Assembly: GCA_002692725.1 (NCBI GenBank)
Contig: NZLU01000046.1
Location: 372,001-436,000, forward strand
Source of the DNA: Ponticaulis sp.
GTDB lineage: Bacteria > Pseudomonadota > Alphaproteobacteria > Caulobacterales > Hyphomonadaceae
Direction of reading: 5' to 3'
DNA length: 64,000 nt
The notes beneath the pieces were generated by a model that saw nothing but the letters and a program-made list of their open reading frames with translations, made no database searches and had not been told where the DNA came from. Position numbers and translations under genes: made by a program. Shown here one piece after another: positions 34,499-43,681 of this stretch; position 1 is the stretch's first letter; every line of letters begins with the position of its first letter.

Positions 34499-35839
34499 AT
34501 GATGAAAATGGATGCTCGAATTCCGCCTTCAGATATGTATTTTCTCTGCCGAGACTGTTCTCGCATTCAGTCTGACAGCACGATTTGCGCATATTGTGGC
34601 AAGGCAAATCGCCTCGCACACCCCGAAATTCGGGATTTGTCGATCGCTCACATCGATTGCGATGCATTTTTTGCGGCGATTGAAAAGCGTGACGATCCTT
34701 CACTGCATGGTAAGCCAGTGATTATTGGAGGTGGCAGACGCGGCGTCGTTGCCACTTGTTGCTATACGGCCCGACTGTTTGGCGTCCGGTCGGCCATGCC
34801 CATGTTCAAGGCGCTGAAACTTTGCCCGGACGCGATCATCGTCAAACCCGAATTCGACAAATATAAAACCGCCTCACGCGAAATCCGGGCGCGGATGGAT
34901 GCCCTTACACCGCTTGTTCAGCAGGTCTCGATTGATGAGGCCTATCTCGATTTGTCTGGCACGGAAAAACTCCATGGCTCGCCCCCGGCTGAACTCCTGT
35001 CGCGGCTACAGCGCAGCATTCAGACAGACATTGGTATCACCGTATCGATTGGCCTCTCTCACAACCGCTTCCTTGCGAAGTCGGCGTCGGAACTCGACAA
35101 ACCCAATGGCTTTGCCGTCATCGGCCGCGCTGAAACGAAAACCTTCCTAGCGGAAAGGCCCGTCGACTTCATCCACGGCATCGGTCCAGCGTTTGCCAAA
35201 CAGATCCGCGGTAAAGGCTTTGAAACCCTGGGCCAGCTCCAGCTTGCCGATATCAAAACCCTGATCCGGCATTTCGGCGAACAGGGCTTGTGGTTGCACC
35301 AGCGCGCCAATGGAATTGACGACCGCAAAGTCGATCCACACTCCGAGCGTAAGTCCATCTCGGCGGAAACCACGTTTTTCGAAGACATTTCTGATCTCGC
35401 ATTGCTGGAAGACCAGCTCTGGTGGCTGTGCGAAAAGACGGCATTCCGAGCCAAGGAAACCGGTTTGCAGGGCCATGTGGTCACGCTCAAACTCAAAACA
35501 TCTGATTTTAAATCCAGAACACGCCGGATTACGCTCTCCAGTCCAACCCAGCTTGCTCATCCCCTGTTCCGCACCGCGCGGCAACTCATGCTCAAGGAAC
35601 TTGATGGCACGCGCTTCCGGTTAATCGGGGTCGGGCTGACCGAACTCGAACCCGCAGGCGCCGACGTCGCAGACCTTATCGACCCCTCCACGATCAAACG
35701 CGCCAAAGCAGAACGGGCGGCTGATCTCGCCAAGGCAAAATTTGGAAAAGAGGCTGTTTCCACCGGACGCGGTATGCGAATGATAGCCCAGCGGGAAGCT
35801 CGCCGCGCGGCGGCATCGCCCGACAAAAAACCTGAGTGA
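34499..35839 (+). CDS. dinB: DNA polymerase IV with N-terminal zinc ribbon
   Basis: A Y-family translesion polymerase of 446 residues from ATG 34499 (ATGs at 34502 and 34508 are also possible). Catalytic carboxylates are in HIDCDAFFAAIEK and SIDEAYLD; the little-finger domain follows, and the tail is Lys/Ala rich. Ahead of the polymerase is a small zinc-ribbon-like segment (CRDCSR and CAYCGK), an N-terminal feature common in alphaproteobacterial DinB. Two bases separate its stop from the extended upstream frame of the RidA gene; that gene's likely start is 17 bases on. Confidence 0.95.
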   Translation: MMKMDARIPPSDMYFLCRDCSRIQSDSTICAYCGKANRLAHPEIRDLSIAHIDCDAFFAAIEKRDDPSLHGKPVIIGGGRRGVVATCCYTARLFGVRSAMPMFKALKLCPDAIIVKPEFDKYKTASREIRARMDALTPLVQQVSIDEAYLDLSGTEKLHGSPPAELLSRLQRSIQTDIGITVSIGLSHNRFLAKSASELDKPNGFAVIGRAETKTFLAERPVDFIHGIGPAFAKQIRGKGFETLGQLQLADIKTLIRHFGEQGLWLHQRANGIDDRKVDPHSERKSISAETTFFEDISDLALLEDQLWWLCEKTAFRAKETGLQGHVVTLKLKTSDFKSRTRRITLSSPTQLAHPLFRTARQLMLKELDGTRFRLIGVGLTELEPAGADVADLIDPSTIKRAKAERAADLAKAKFGKEAVSTGRGMRMIAQREARRAAASPDKKPE

Positions 35840-35856
35840 CACTGGAAAGGATCGTC

Positions 35857-36312
35857 ATGACACCGGAAGAAAAACTCCAATCCCTCGGGATCACCCTTCC
35901 AGAACCGGCGAAAGCCGTCGCCAATTATGTACCCTTCGTGATCACTGGTCATCAGCTCTTCATTTCAGGGCAGGTCAGCCTCGGTCCGGATGGCCTGGTC
36001 AAAGGCTGTCTCGGCGAGACCATGGAGCTTGAGGCCGGCCAGGCCGCTGCCAAACTATGCGGCATCAATCTTCTAGCTCAGTGCAAATCCGCCCTTGGCG
36101 AACTTTCTCGTATCAAGCGTGTCGTGAAACTTGGCGGCTTCGTAAACGCGGCGCCGTCATTTGTTGACATTCCGCAAGTGATCAATGGCTGCTCGGATCT
36201 GATGGTTGAGGTGCTCGGCGACGCAGGTCGCCATGCCCGGTCCGCTGTCGCCTGCCCGACCCTGCCGCTGGGTGTCGCTGTGGAAGTGGACGGCATTTTC
36301 GAAATCGCCTGA
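35857..36312 (+). CDS. RidA/YjgF family protein
   Basis: A 151-residue RidA-type protein; the family deaminates reactive enamine/imine intermediates, although subgroups differ. It has FISGQVSLGPDG, NLLAQCKSALGELSRIKRVVKLGGFVNA and RSAVACPTLPLGVAVEVDGI, where RSAV...LP aligns with the substrate-binding Arg region. ATG 35857 follows GGAAAGGATC. Its stop overlaps the start of the phosphodiesterase gene by one base. Confidence 0.92.
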   Translation: MTPEEKLQSLGITLPEPAKAVANYVPFVITGHQLFISGQVSLGPDGLVKGCLGETMELEAGQAAAKLCGINLLAQCKSALGELSRIKRVVKLGGFVNAAPSFVDIPQVINGCSDLMVEVLGDAGRHARSAVACPTLPLGVAVEVDGIFEIA

Positions 36313-37052
36313 TGCACGACCCATTCAGGATCACAGATTTTGCCTATGCCCATCGCGGCCTCTGGAACGCTGACCGGCCCGAAAACTCCGCGTCAGCCTT
36401 TAAGGCAGCTGCCGCGCACGGGCTGGGCGCAGAGTGTGACGTGCATCTGACGGCGGATGGTGAAGTCGTGGTCCATCATGATTTCACCCTGCAGCGTATG
36501 TTCGGTGACACCCGCGCCCTTCGCGACGTCGCACTCGATGATCTTCGCTCAATTACCTTTTCACGACCCCACGAAACCATTCCGACCCTCACCGAAATCG
36601 TCGATGTTATGGGTGACCTTCCCCTTCTGATCGAACTGAAAGTCGACGACACCACGGACCGCCAGGCGCTCGCAGACGCTGTCTGGAAAGTCTTCCGGGG
36701 GCGCATCACCAAGGTCGGGATTATGAGCTTCGACACAGCAATCCTCAAACACTTCATGGACCCGGCGCGCACATTCAAACTCGGCCTTCTGACGACGCCA
36801 CTCGCACTTCAAACTGACGAGAGCATTGCACAAACCCGACGAACCCTGATCGATCTGACGGCTGATTTTTACGCGCCTCATGTCGTAGATTGCGGTCCCG
36901 CACGGGCGCACATCTGCAAACACGGACAGGCCTTGATCACGTGGACAGTGTCCCAGCCAGAGCACCTCCAATTCGCCCGAGCGGCAAATGCAGCCCCTAT
37001 CTTCGAAAAGCTTGATCCGGACCTCGTAACCGCAATCAATCCCCCTACATAA
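36312..37052 (+). CDS. Glycerophosphodiester phosphodiesterase family protein
   Basis: A 246-residue GDPD TIM-barrel enzyme hydrolysing glycerophosphodiesters to glycerol-3-phosphate and an alcohol. The active-site histidines and acids are in AYAHRGLWN, GAECDVHLTADGEVVVHHDFTL and LLIELKVDD. There is no signal peptide, so it acts in the cytoplasm. It is part of a tight run ridA-gdpd-acetyltransferase-HIT. Confidence 0.92.
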   Translation: MHDPFRITDFAYAHRGLWNADRPENSASAFKAAAAHGLGAECDVHLTADGEVVVHHDFTLQRMFGDTRALRDVALDDLRSITFSRPHETIPTLTEIVDVMGDLPLLIELKVDDTTDRQALADAVWKVFRGRITKVGIMSFDTAILKHFMDPARTFKLGLLTTPLALQTDESIAQTRRTLIDLTADFYAPHVVDCGPARAHICKHGQALITWTVSQPEHLQFARAANAAPIFEKLDPDLVTAINPPT

Positions 37053-37057
37053 TCACT

Positions 37058-38224
37058 ATGCGAGAGCTTCAGCTGAAAACCTTAACTTCGTTGTCCGATG
37101 TCAGCGCTGAAGCCTGGAACGCGGTCGCCAATCCACCGGGCCTGCCTTTTGATCCGTTTCTCAGCTGGGAGTTTCTGGAAGCGCTCGAAGCCTCCGGCGC
37201 GGCAACACCAGAAACCGGCTGGTCCCCGCTCCACATGATCATCGAGAGCCCTGAGGATGGATTGCTGGCGGCCATGCCGCTCTATGCCAAAACCCACTCG
37301 CGCGGTGAATTCATCTTCGACCAGTCCTGGGCAGATGCCTATGAACGCGCAGGCGGGCAGTATTATCCAAAGCTGCTCAACGCTATTCCCTTCACCCCTG
37401 TCACGGGCCGCCGCCAATTCATCCACCCTTATCACCCGGATCAGGATGGCCTAAAAAACGCACTCATAGCTGGTGCGATCCAACTCACGCAGGATAATGA
37501 CCTGTCATCAGTTCACTTTAATTTTCTCGAACAGGCGGACTACACAGCATTCGGAGACCTCGGTCTGCTCCAACGCACCGATCAACAGTTTCATTTCGAA
37601 AACAAAGGCTATGAGAGCTTTGACGACTTCCTTTCAGAGCTGACCTCAGCCAAACGCAAAAACCTTCGCAAGGAGCGAAAAAAAGCCCAGGACGGCCTCA
37701 CTTTCAAATGGCTCACCGGCGACGACATCACCGCGCAGGACTGGGACTATTTCTTCGACTTCTACATGGATACCGGCAGCCGGAAATGGGGCTATCCCTA
37801 TCTGAACCGGAACACATTTGAACTTCTGCATGACCGTCTTCGCGAGCATATCCTTTTGGTCTTTGCCTGTGATGGCGATGAGCCGATTGCCGGTGCCCTC
37901 AACATGATCGGGTCGGAAACCCTCTATGGCCGGTATTGGGGCCGGTCAGAGGAACGCCCCTTCCTGCATTTCGAAGTCTGCTATTATCAAGCGATCGATT
38001 TCGCCATCGAAAAGGGATTGAAACGCGTCGAAGCCGGGGCCCAGGGCGGGCACAAACTCGCACGCGGCTATGGACCCGAAACAATTTATTCTGCGCACTG
38101 GATCGGCCATGAAGGTCTGCGGCATGCAGTCGATCAGTATTTGGCTCAGGAGCGTGAAGCGGTATCACAGGAACAAACCTATCTCGCCCAGCGTCAGCCA
38201 TTCAAAAAAGGGGAACCGACATGA
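37058..38224 (+). CDS. GNAT/FemAB-like acyltransferase (COG3146 type)
   Basis: A 388-residue protein of the DUF482/FemAB-like group, often annotated as a peptidogalycan or GNAT-type transferase. Recognisable segments are NPPGLPFDPFLSWEFLEALE, AMPLYAKTHSRGEFIFD, SAKRKNLRKERKKA and GYGPETIYSAHW near the end. The acceptor is unknown. It overlaps the HIT gene by four bases. Confidence 0.85.
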   Translation: MRELQLKTLTSLSDVSAEAWNAVANPPGLPFDPFLSWEFLEALEASGAATPETGWSPLHMIIESPEDGLLAAMPLYAKTHSRGEFIFDQSWADAYERAGGQYYPKLLNAIPFTPVTGRRQFIHPYHPDQDGLKNALIAGAIQLTQDNDLSSVHFNFLEQADYTAFGDLGLLQRTDQQFHFENKGYESFDDFLSELTSAKRKNLRKERKKAQDGLTFKWLTGDDITAQDWDYFFDFYMDTGSRKWGYPYLNRNTFELLHDRLREHILLVFACDGDEPIAGALNMIGSETLYGRYWGRSEERPFLHFEVCYYQAIDFAIEKGLKRVEAGAQGGHKLARGYGPETIYSAHWIGHEGLRHAVDQYLAQEREAVSQEQTYLAQRQPFKKGEPT

Positions 38225-38658
38225 GTCTGCACGGTACATATGATGACGACAATATCTTCGCCAAAATCCTGAGATCGGAAATCCCGTGCGTGAAGGTTTA
38301 CGAAGACGATGTCGCACTGGCGTTCATGGATCTGTTCCCGCAATCAGAGGGCCACACGCTCGTCATCCCGAAACAAACGCGGTCGCGAAATTTTCTCGAA
38401 TTACCAGAGGATTATATCGCGCCCTTCATGCAACGCGTTCAGAAGATTGCCGCAGGCGTCGAAAAGGCACTCACGCCGGATGGCCTTGTCATCACACAGT
38501 TTAACGGCGCCCCTGCCGGGCAAACTGTTTTCCACCTCCACTTCCACATCATTCCCCGATGGGAAGGCCAGTCGATGAAGGGGCATGGTGCGTCAGGGCA
38601 AGCCGATCCCGGCGAACTTGAAGGCGTGGCAGAAAAAATCCGGGCTGCACTGAGCTGA
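38221..38658 (+). CDS. HIT family nucleotide hydrolase
   Basis: A 145-residue histidine-triad protein. The triad reads FHLHFHIIPRW. Branches of this family hydrolyse nucleoside phosphoramidates or dinucleoside polyphosphates. It is the last gene of the plus-strand run from dinB. Confidence 0.95.
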   Translation: MSLHGTYDDDNIFAKILRSEIPCVKVYEDDVALAFMDLFPQSEGHTLVIPKQTRSRNFLELPEDYIAPFMQRVQKIAAGVEKALTPDGLVITQFNGAPAGQTVFHLHFHIIPRWEGQSMKGHGASGQADPGELEGVAEKIRAALS

Positions 38659-38697
38659 CCTTACGGAAACTTTGATCTGTTAACTGTTCTTTTCTGA

Positions 38698-38718
38698 GAA
38701 TCCTGCTAGATAGGATTC
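38698..38718. repeat. Inverted repeat with two GANTC sites ahead of the small ORF
   Basis: GAATCCT and AGGATTC form a seven-base inverted repeat around GCTAGAT. Each arm contains one GANTC (GAATC at 38698-38702, GATTC at 38714-38718), the CcrM methylation target. The centre and right arm contain TAGATA, a possible -10 hexamer for the transcript that follows. Confidence 0.6.
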
Positions 38719-38733
38719 AGGTTTAGCAATCGA

Positions 38734-38747
38734 AAGGAGGTGATCCA
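38734..38747 (+). promoter_or_regulatory. Maximal Shine-Dalgarno sequence
   Basis: AAAGGAGGTGATCC is complementary to 14 consecutive bases of the usual 16S rRNA 3' end. GGAGG lies seven bases before the ATG. CCTCC at 38811-38815, inside the same ORF, could pair with it. Confidence 0.8.
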
Positions 38748-38828
38748 ATGTCGAGTGAGATACTTCAGGTGAAACAAGTGCTTGTGAGTGTGATCGGCGA
38801 GTTGGAGCAGCCTCCGGTTCGCAGATGA
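38748..38828 (+). CDS. 26-residue small protein or leader peptide, unrecognised
   Basis: A 26-codon frame beginning MSSEILQVKQVLVSVIGELE and ending QPPVRR, directly after the longest Shine-Dalgarno match in the window. The peptide has an amphipathic helical pattern and no membrane segment. I do not recognise a family. The next gene downstream is on the opposite strand, so this is not a leader of a following gene. The ORF, three hairpins and a terminator make up a self-contained transcript of roughly 190 bases. Confidence 0.55.
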   Translation: MSSEILQVKQVLVSVIGELEQPPVRR

Positions 38829-38838
38829 CGTCCGCGTC

Positions 38839-38901
38839 TGCTTTGTGACAAAGCATTTGAGACACCATGTCTCACGGAAGCCGCGCCGAGCGCGGCTTTT
38901 T
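38839..38901 (+). ncRNA. Three tandem hairpins, the last a terminator
   Basis: Three perfect stems follow one another with gaps of two to three bases: TGCTTTG/CAAAGCA with loop TGA (38839-38855), TGAGACA/TGTCTCA with loop CCA (38858-38874), and AAGCCGCGC/GCGCGGCTT with loop CGA (38878-38898), ending in a T-tract. The third is a Rho-independent terminator. Together with the preceding small ORF they suggest a structured or dual-function small RNA. It matches no RNA family I know. Confidence 0.55.
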
Positions 38902-38917
38902 CCGTTTTAGGGGAGTT

Positions 38918-40180
38918 CTAAAACTGGCTGAGATGATCCAGTGCGGCATTCATCGGGCCATCCTGGCCTTCGTCTGACCGGGCATCGGCATAGTTGAAAT
39001 AAGTGCGCGGACGGAAGAACTCTCTTGGCGTTCCATCCATATGATAGAGACGCTCCGTGGTGAGCTTTACCGTGACACCGGTCTGTTTCAGTCGGTGCTC
39101 AGTGATCCCACCCAGCAGTCCGGCCATATTTGTGCCGAAGCTTGCTGCGCCAATCGCGTCGAGGCCAACCGTCAGCCCCTCGCCCATGCTCGCCGTCCAG
39201 CGTCCGGAAATCACGGCAACAGGTCGGGTAAACTGCCAGCCACGCGGTGTAACTTCTTCTGTCCATGACCGACGCACACCGAAATCGCGCTCATCGCTTG
39301 GAATTTCATGACGCTGATAGGCAGTCGCCTTTGACACAAACCGCGAGAGAATCCCGCGCGCAATCAGCGTGTCGCCACCGCTTGCCGTATCGCGCAAATC
39401 CAGAACCAGACCATCAACGGACTGCAGCGTGTTCAACGCATAGTCAAAGGCCGGAATCGTTTGCGGATAGCTTAGGCTGTCATTGAACCGGATCACGCCA
39501 AACCGGCGTCCGGCATGGCTGACCGATTTCACACTCAGCATGCCCGTGTCCCGGCGGAGACGCGAATAATAAAGCGTCGGCAATTCCACCGTCCAGTCGA
39601 GCCCATTGGCATAAAGGCCAATCCGGCGGATCCAACCCTTTCGGCCAGCCGTCATCACACGCGCGGCATAAGCGCGACGCTCATCATTCAGCGCATACGG
39701 GTAATAGCCAATGAAGTCAGCGACGGCCTGCGTAACCGGTTTACCTTCAAGCGAGGTAATTACAGTGCCCGGACGAATGCCGACCAATTGGGCTGGCGAC
39801 CCCTGCCGCACATCCATGATCTCATAGCCATTGCAGGTCTTTTCCACCCACATATCGGCAAAGCTCGGAACAAGCGCATAGTCGTCAATCAGGCCGGTTC
39901 CGGTGATGGAGTGATGATCGTACAGCGCATGAAACGCATTCTGACAGAACGCAATCAGATCATTACGTGTATTCAGATACGGAATTTGAGTTTGGAGTTC
40001 GGCGCGAACGGGAATGAAGCCATTCGGATACCGATAGGAATAGGCAAAACGCGCCTCAATCAGGTCGATCAACTCATAAGCATCGCTCTGTACACCGGCG
40101 CGCACATTTGGGTCGACATAGGTGTTGCCCCATGTGCCCATTGTGTTTGACGAAACAAGCGTTAGCCCACTCACTTCCAC
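38918..40180 (-). CDS. S41 family peptidase
   Basis: A 420-residue C-terminal-processing-type serine protease. It has a PDZ-like segment (DVRQGSPAQLVGIRPGTVI) and the S41 core: RFGVIRFNDSLSY, LVLDLRDTASGG, and the nucleophile region RWTASMGEGLTVGLDAIG. The start is GTG at 40180, directly preceded by an in-frame stop. No signal peptide is seen in front of the catalytic part, which is unusual for this mostly periplasmic or exported family; ATG 40141 is an alternative start and also lacks a signal. Confidence 0.8.
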   Translation of the reverse strand: MEVSGLTLVSSNTMGTWGNTYVDPNVRAGVQSDAYELIDLIEARFAYSYRYPNGFIPVRAELQTQIPYLNTRNDLIAFCQNAFHALYDHHSITGTGLIDDYALVPSFADMWVEKTCNGYEIMDVRQGSPAQLVGIRPGTVITSLEGKPVTQAVADFIGYYPYALNDERRAYAARVMTAGRKGWIRRIGLYANGLDWTVELPTLYYSRLRRDTGMLSVKSVSHAGRRFGVIRFNDSLSYPQTIPAFDYALNTLQSVDGLVLDLRDTASGGDTLIARGILSRFVSKATAYQRHEIPSDERDFGVRRSWTEEVTPRGWQFTRPVAVISGRWTASMGEGLTVGLDAIGAASFGTNMAGLLGGITEHRLKQTGVTVKLTTERLYHMDGTPREFFRPRTYFNYADARSDEGQDGPMNAALDHLSQF

Positions 40181-40285
40181 AACCCTCTACAAAACTGCCA
40201 TCGCCTCACTTTGGAAGCTTCTCTGAACGTCTTGCTGACAATTGCGCCTATGGGCTTAAAATTTGGCTAACCATGATTCGGAAAT

Positions 40286-40313
40286 GAAAAAGCCCGGCGC
40301 ACAGGCCGGGCTT
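40286..40313 (-). terminator. Rho-independent terminator after clpA
   Basis: On the minus strand a nine-base stem AAGCCCGGC/GCCGGGCTT with a six-base loop runs into TTTTT. Confidence 0.88.
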
Positions 40314-40351
40314 CTCCAGAATAATTTCATGTCGTCCGAATGCTGATCAGG

Positions 40352-42706
40352 TCAGCTGACCGGAGCTTTCTCATCGGAATCCGATGCATCTCCATCATCT
40401 TCGGACTCAGCATCAGTCGTCTCCGGTTTCGGCGCCGGGAAGTATTCGAAAGTCAGTTTGCCATCGCCATTTTCAGCGTCGGCCTCCATGTCGACTTTCA
40501 CCGCGCCACCATATTTCAGGCCACCAAACAAGAGTTCATCGGCCATTGGTTTTTTGACATGCTCCTGAATGATCCGCGACAGAGGGCGTGCGCCGTAATC
40601 CGGATCAAATCCTTTCTTTCCGAGCCATGCTTTCGCTGCATCCGTCATCTCAATCGTCACATTACGATCAGACAATTGCGCTTCCAGCTGAAGCACAAAT
40701 TTCTCGACAACGCGTTCGATGATCGGCTGCGACAGGCCTGCAAACGGGATGGTCGCATCAAGGCGGTTACGGAATTCCGGCGTGAACAGCTTCTTGATCG
40801 CCTCGTCATCCTCGCCTTCGCGCTTACCGCGCCCGAAGCCGATCGAGTTCTTGGCGGCTTCAGAAGCCCCTGCATTCGTGGTCATAATCAGGATCACATT
40901 CCGGAAGTCGATTTTCTTACCATTCGAATCTGTCAGCGTACCGTTATCCATCACCTGCAGAAGAATGTTGAAGATTTCCGGATGCGCTTTCTCAATCTCG
41001 TCGAGCAACAACACACAATGCGGATGCTGGTCGACGCCATCGGTCAGAAGACCGCCCTGATCATATCCGACATATCCCGGAGGCGCTCCAATCAGACGGC
41101 TGACCGTGTGACGCTCCATATACTCGGACATGTCAAATCGCAGCAGTTCAACGCCCATAATGGATGAGAGCTGACGAGCGACTTCCGTCTTACCCACACC
41201 CGTTGGGCCGGAGAACAGATAGCAACCGATCGGCTTGTTCGGCTCTCGCAGACCCGCACGCGCCAGCTTGATCGCAGACGACAGCGCATCAATCGCATTG
41301 TCCTGACCATAAACCACGCGCTTCAGATCAAGCTCCAGGCCTTTCAGCGCTTCGGCGTCAGACTTGGTGACCTGCTTCGGCGGAATGCGCGCCATTTTTG
41401 CGATCACGGCTTCGATGGTTTCAACATCGATGGTTTTCTTGCGATCTTCTTCAGCAAGCAGCCATTGGCTGGCACCCGCCTCGTCGATCACATCAATCGC
41501 TTTATCCGGCAGTTTCCGGTCCGTGATATAACGAGCCGAAAGCTCAACAGCCGTTTTGATGGCCTCATCAGAATATTTCAGACCGTGAAACTCTTCAAAA
41601 TGCGGGCGCAGACCTTTGAGAATTTTGATCGTGTCCGGAACGGTTGGCTCCACAACATCAATCTTCTGGAAGCGACGCGCAAGGGCACGGTCTTTTTCAA
41701 AGTGCTGGCGGTATTCTTTAAATGTCGTTGAGCCCATGCAACGAAGGCCACCGGACTGAAGCGCAGGCTTCAGAAGGTTAGACGCGTCCATCGCGCCGCC
41801 TGATGTGGCACCGGCACCAATCACGGTGTGAATCTCATCGATGAACAAGATCGCTTTTTCCTGCTGCTCAAGCTCTTTCATCACGGCTTTGAGACGTTCC
41901 TCAAAGTCACCGCGATAGCGTGTACCGGCAAGCAAAGCGCCCATGTCGAGTGAAAAGATCGTTGCATCTTTCAGAATGGTGGGGGCTTCCCCATCGACAA
42001 TCCGTTTGGCCAGACCTTCTGCAATCGCCGTTTTACCCACGCCCGGATCGCCTACCAGAAGCGGGTTATTCTTGCGACGACGGCACAGAACCTGGATCGA
42101 CCGTTCGACTTCGAGCTGACGACCAATCAGTGGATCGATCTTGCCCTCTTTGGCTTTGTGATTGAGGTTTACACAATACGCATCAAGCGCTTCGCTCGAA
42201 GCCTTTTGAATTTCTTCTTCTTTCTCGCTGGTCGGGCGTGTCGGGCGCGGCTTGGACATGCCCGGCTTCTTCGCGACACCGTGAGAGATGAAGTTCACAG
42301 CGTCATAGCGGGTCATGTCCTGCTCTTGCAGGAAATACGCCGCATGGCTTTCACGCTCAGAGAAGATCGACACCAGCACATTCGCACCGGTCACTTCGTC
42401 GCGACCTGAGCTCTCAACGTGCAGGATGGCCCGCTGGACAACGCGCTGAAATGCGGCTGTCGGGCGAACCTGATCGTCGAGTTCGTCGACCGCGAGGTTC
42501 GACAGATCATCATCGATATAATCGGTGAGATCTTCCTGCAGTTTCTCGAGATCCACTTTACAGGCTGTCATGACTTCGACGGCTTCTTCATCGTCAGTCA
42601 GAGCCAGAAGCAGATGCTCCAGCGTGGCATATTCGTGATGGCGCTCTGCGGCGAGAGCTAAGGCTTTCTCCAGGGCGCGTTCGAGACTGGGGGTCAGTGA
42701 TGGCAT
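40352..42706 (-). CDS. clpA: ATP-dependent Clp protease ATP-binding subunit ClpA
   Basis: ClpA unfolds substrates and feeds them to ClpP. The 784-residue product has an N-terminal double Clp_N repeat, D1 with Walker [18 protein letters not shown] and Walker [10 protein letters not shown], and D2 with [14 protein letters not shown] and [11 protein letters not shown]. The ClpP-docking loop IGFGRG is present. The C-terminus has an acidic tail. clpS lies nine bases upstream, the usual pairing. Confidence 0.97.
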   Translation of the reverse strand: MPSLTPSLERALEKALALAAERHHEYATLEHLLLALTDDEEAVEVMTACKVDLEKLQEDLTDYIDDDLSNLAVDELDDQVRPTAAFQRVVQRAILHVESSGRDEVTGANVLVSIFSERESHAAYFLQEQDMTRYDAVNFISHGVAKKPGMSKPRPTRPTSEKEEEIQKASSEALDAYCVNLNHKAKEGKIDPLIGRQLEVERSIQVLCRRRKNNPLLVGDPGVGKTAIAEGLAKRIVDGEAPTILKDATIFSLDMGALLAGTRYRGDFEERLKAVMKELEQQEKAILFIDEIHTVIGAGATSGGAMDASNLLKPALQSGGLRCMGSTTFKEYRQHFEKDRALARRFQKIDVVEPTVPDTIKILKGLRPHFEEFHGLKYSDEAIKTAVELSARYITDRKLPDKAIDVIDEAGASQWLLAEEDRKKTIDVETIEAVIAKMARIPPKQVTKSDAEALKGLELDLKRVVYGQDNAIDALSSAIKLARAGLREPNKPIGCYLFSGPTGVGKTEVARQLSSIMGVELLRFDMSEYMERHTVSRLIGAPPGYVGYDQGGLLTDGVDQHPHCVLLLDEIEKAHPEIFNILLQVMDNGTLTDSNGKKIDFRNVILIMTTNAGASEAAKNSIGFGRGKREGEDDEAIKKLFTPEFRNRLDATIPFAGLSQPIIERVVEKFVLQLEAQLSDRNVTIEMTDAAKAWLGKKGFDPDYGARPLSRIIQEHVKKPMADELLFGGLKYGGAVKVDMEADAENGDGKLTFEYFPAPKPETTDAESEDDGDASDSDEKAPVS

Positions 42707-42715
42707 AGTGTGGCC

Positions 42716-43105
42716 CTAATCTTCTTTTTCCATTGTACACTGAAGCGGGTGTTCATTCCGCCTCGCGAGATCCAGCACCTGTGCAACTTTGGTTTCTGCC
42801 ACTTCATAGGTAAAAACCCCGCACACCCCGACCCCGTGATTGTGGACGTGCAGCATAATCTGCGTCGCCTGATCACGGGATTTGTTGAAATACCGTTCCA
42901 GCACATAAACGACGAATTCCATCGGAGTGTAATCGTCGTTCAGCAACAACACACGATACATGCTCGGCCGTTTGGTCCGAACCTTGGTTCGTGTGGCTAT
43001 GCCCGTTCCGATACCGTCGTCACCGGACTTGTCGCCCTCTCCCTCATCCGACATCGAAATCAGGGGCAAGGTCTCATCCGAAAGTCTGAAATTCTGCATT
43101 TGCAT
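42716..43105 (-). CDS. clpS: ClpS, N-end rule adaptor of ClpAP
   Basis: ClpS delivers N-degron substrates to ClpAP. The core has [16 protein letters not shown] and the family's [19 protein letters not shown] with the substrate-pocket residues. The full frame gives 129 residues; an ATG at 43054 would give 112 and is equally possible. The N-terminal extension is acidic and glycine rich. Substrates of this pathway also include proteins modified by the bpt product encoded at 59179. Confidence 0.96.
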   Translation of the reverse strand: MQMQNFRLSDETLPLISMSDEGEGDKSGDDGIGTGIATRTKVRTKRPSMYRVLLLNDDYTPMEFVVYVLERYFNKSRDQATQIMLHVHNHGVGVCGVFTYEVAETKVAQVLDLARRNEHPLQCTMEKED

Positions 43106-43163
43106 GGTTCAAAGATAATGTTTCGGTCCGGTTTCTGAAGCCTGACTGTAAAATGAGTCAGGT

Positions 43164-43574
43164 TCAAGCGTTTTCGACATGTTGGCCCAGCAGATCCATC
43201 CACTGACCAACGCGTTTGCGGTTCACTCCAAAGTCGGAATACCCGACTCGGGAAGCACTATATAATAGCACGCTTGAAGATTGCGCCCCAAAGGCAACAA
43301 CTTCCAGGCATATATCGTCTTTAAATCCGAAAATGGCTGAACGGGCGATGAAATGCGCCGTGAGGCGGTCGCGATCGCTATCGGCCAATTCGACGCGCTC
43401 GAGACCGGTCCATGTATTGAGGCACAGGTCAAACAAGGTGCTGGCATCACAAGCGAAAACAGGCGCGACCTCATCAATAGAGGAACGGGTCTCTGTTTCC
43501 GGAGGCGCGATGAAGGCTGTATTTGGGGAATTGGGCCGCTCAATCTGGCTGAGCGGGTACGAACAGGCTGTCAT
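43164..43574 (-). CDS. DUF1499 family protein
   Basis: A 136-residue protein of unknown function. It has the DUF1499 signature AIFGFKDDICLEVV and a C-terminal RVGYSDFGVNRKRVGQWMDLL. Family members are often membrane-anchored or lipoproteins, but no signal is seen here. It is followed by clpS in the same direction after 58 bases. Confidence 0.8.
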   Translation of the reverse strand: MTACSYPLSQIERPNSPNTAFIAPPETETRSSIDEVAPVFACDASTLFDLCLNTWTGLERVELADSDRDRLTAHFIARSAIFGFKDDICLEVVAFGAQSSSVLLYSASRVGYSDFGVNRKRVGQWMDLLGQHVENA

Positions 43575-43618
43575 ACATCCTATTTAGGGCGGATCCGTGG
43601 ACGGCCAAGACCCAAACG

Positions 43619-43648
43619 AAAAAAGGCTGACCAGAAGGTCAGCCTTTT
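43619..43648 (-). terminator. Rho-independent terminator after the phasin gene
   Basis: A 12-base stem AAAAGGCTGACC/GGTCAGCCTTTT with a four-base loop; on the minus strand it ends in a T-run. It closes the phasin transcript before the DUF1499-clpS-clpA genes. Confidence 0.9.
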
Positions 43649-43681
43649 CACACAATACACACACTACGAGAGTTTGAGGTC

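Noticed and set aside
38734-38750. Minus-strand TTGGATCACCTCCTTTC as a fragment of a 16S rRNA gene
   Set aside because: Only the terminal tail matches and no rRNA sequence continues on either side; a maximal Shine-Dalgarno on the plus strand explains it.
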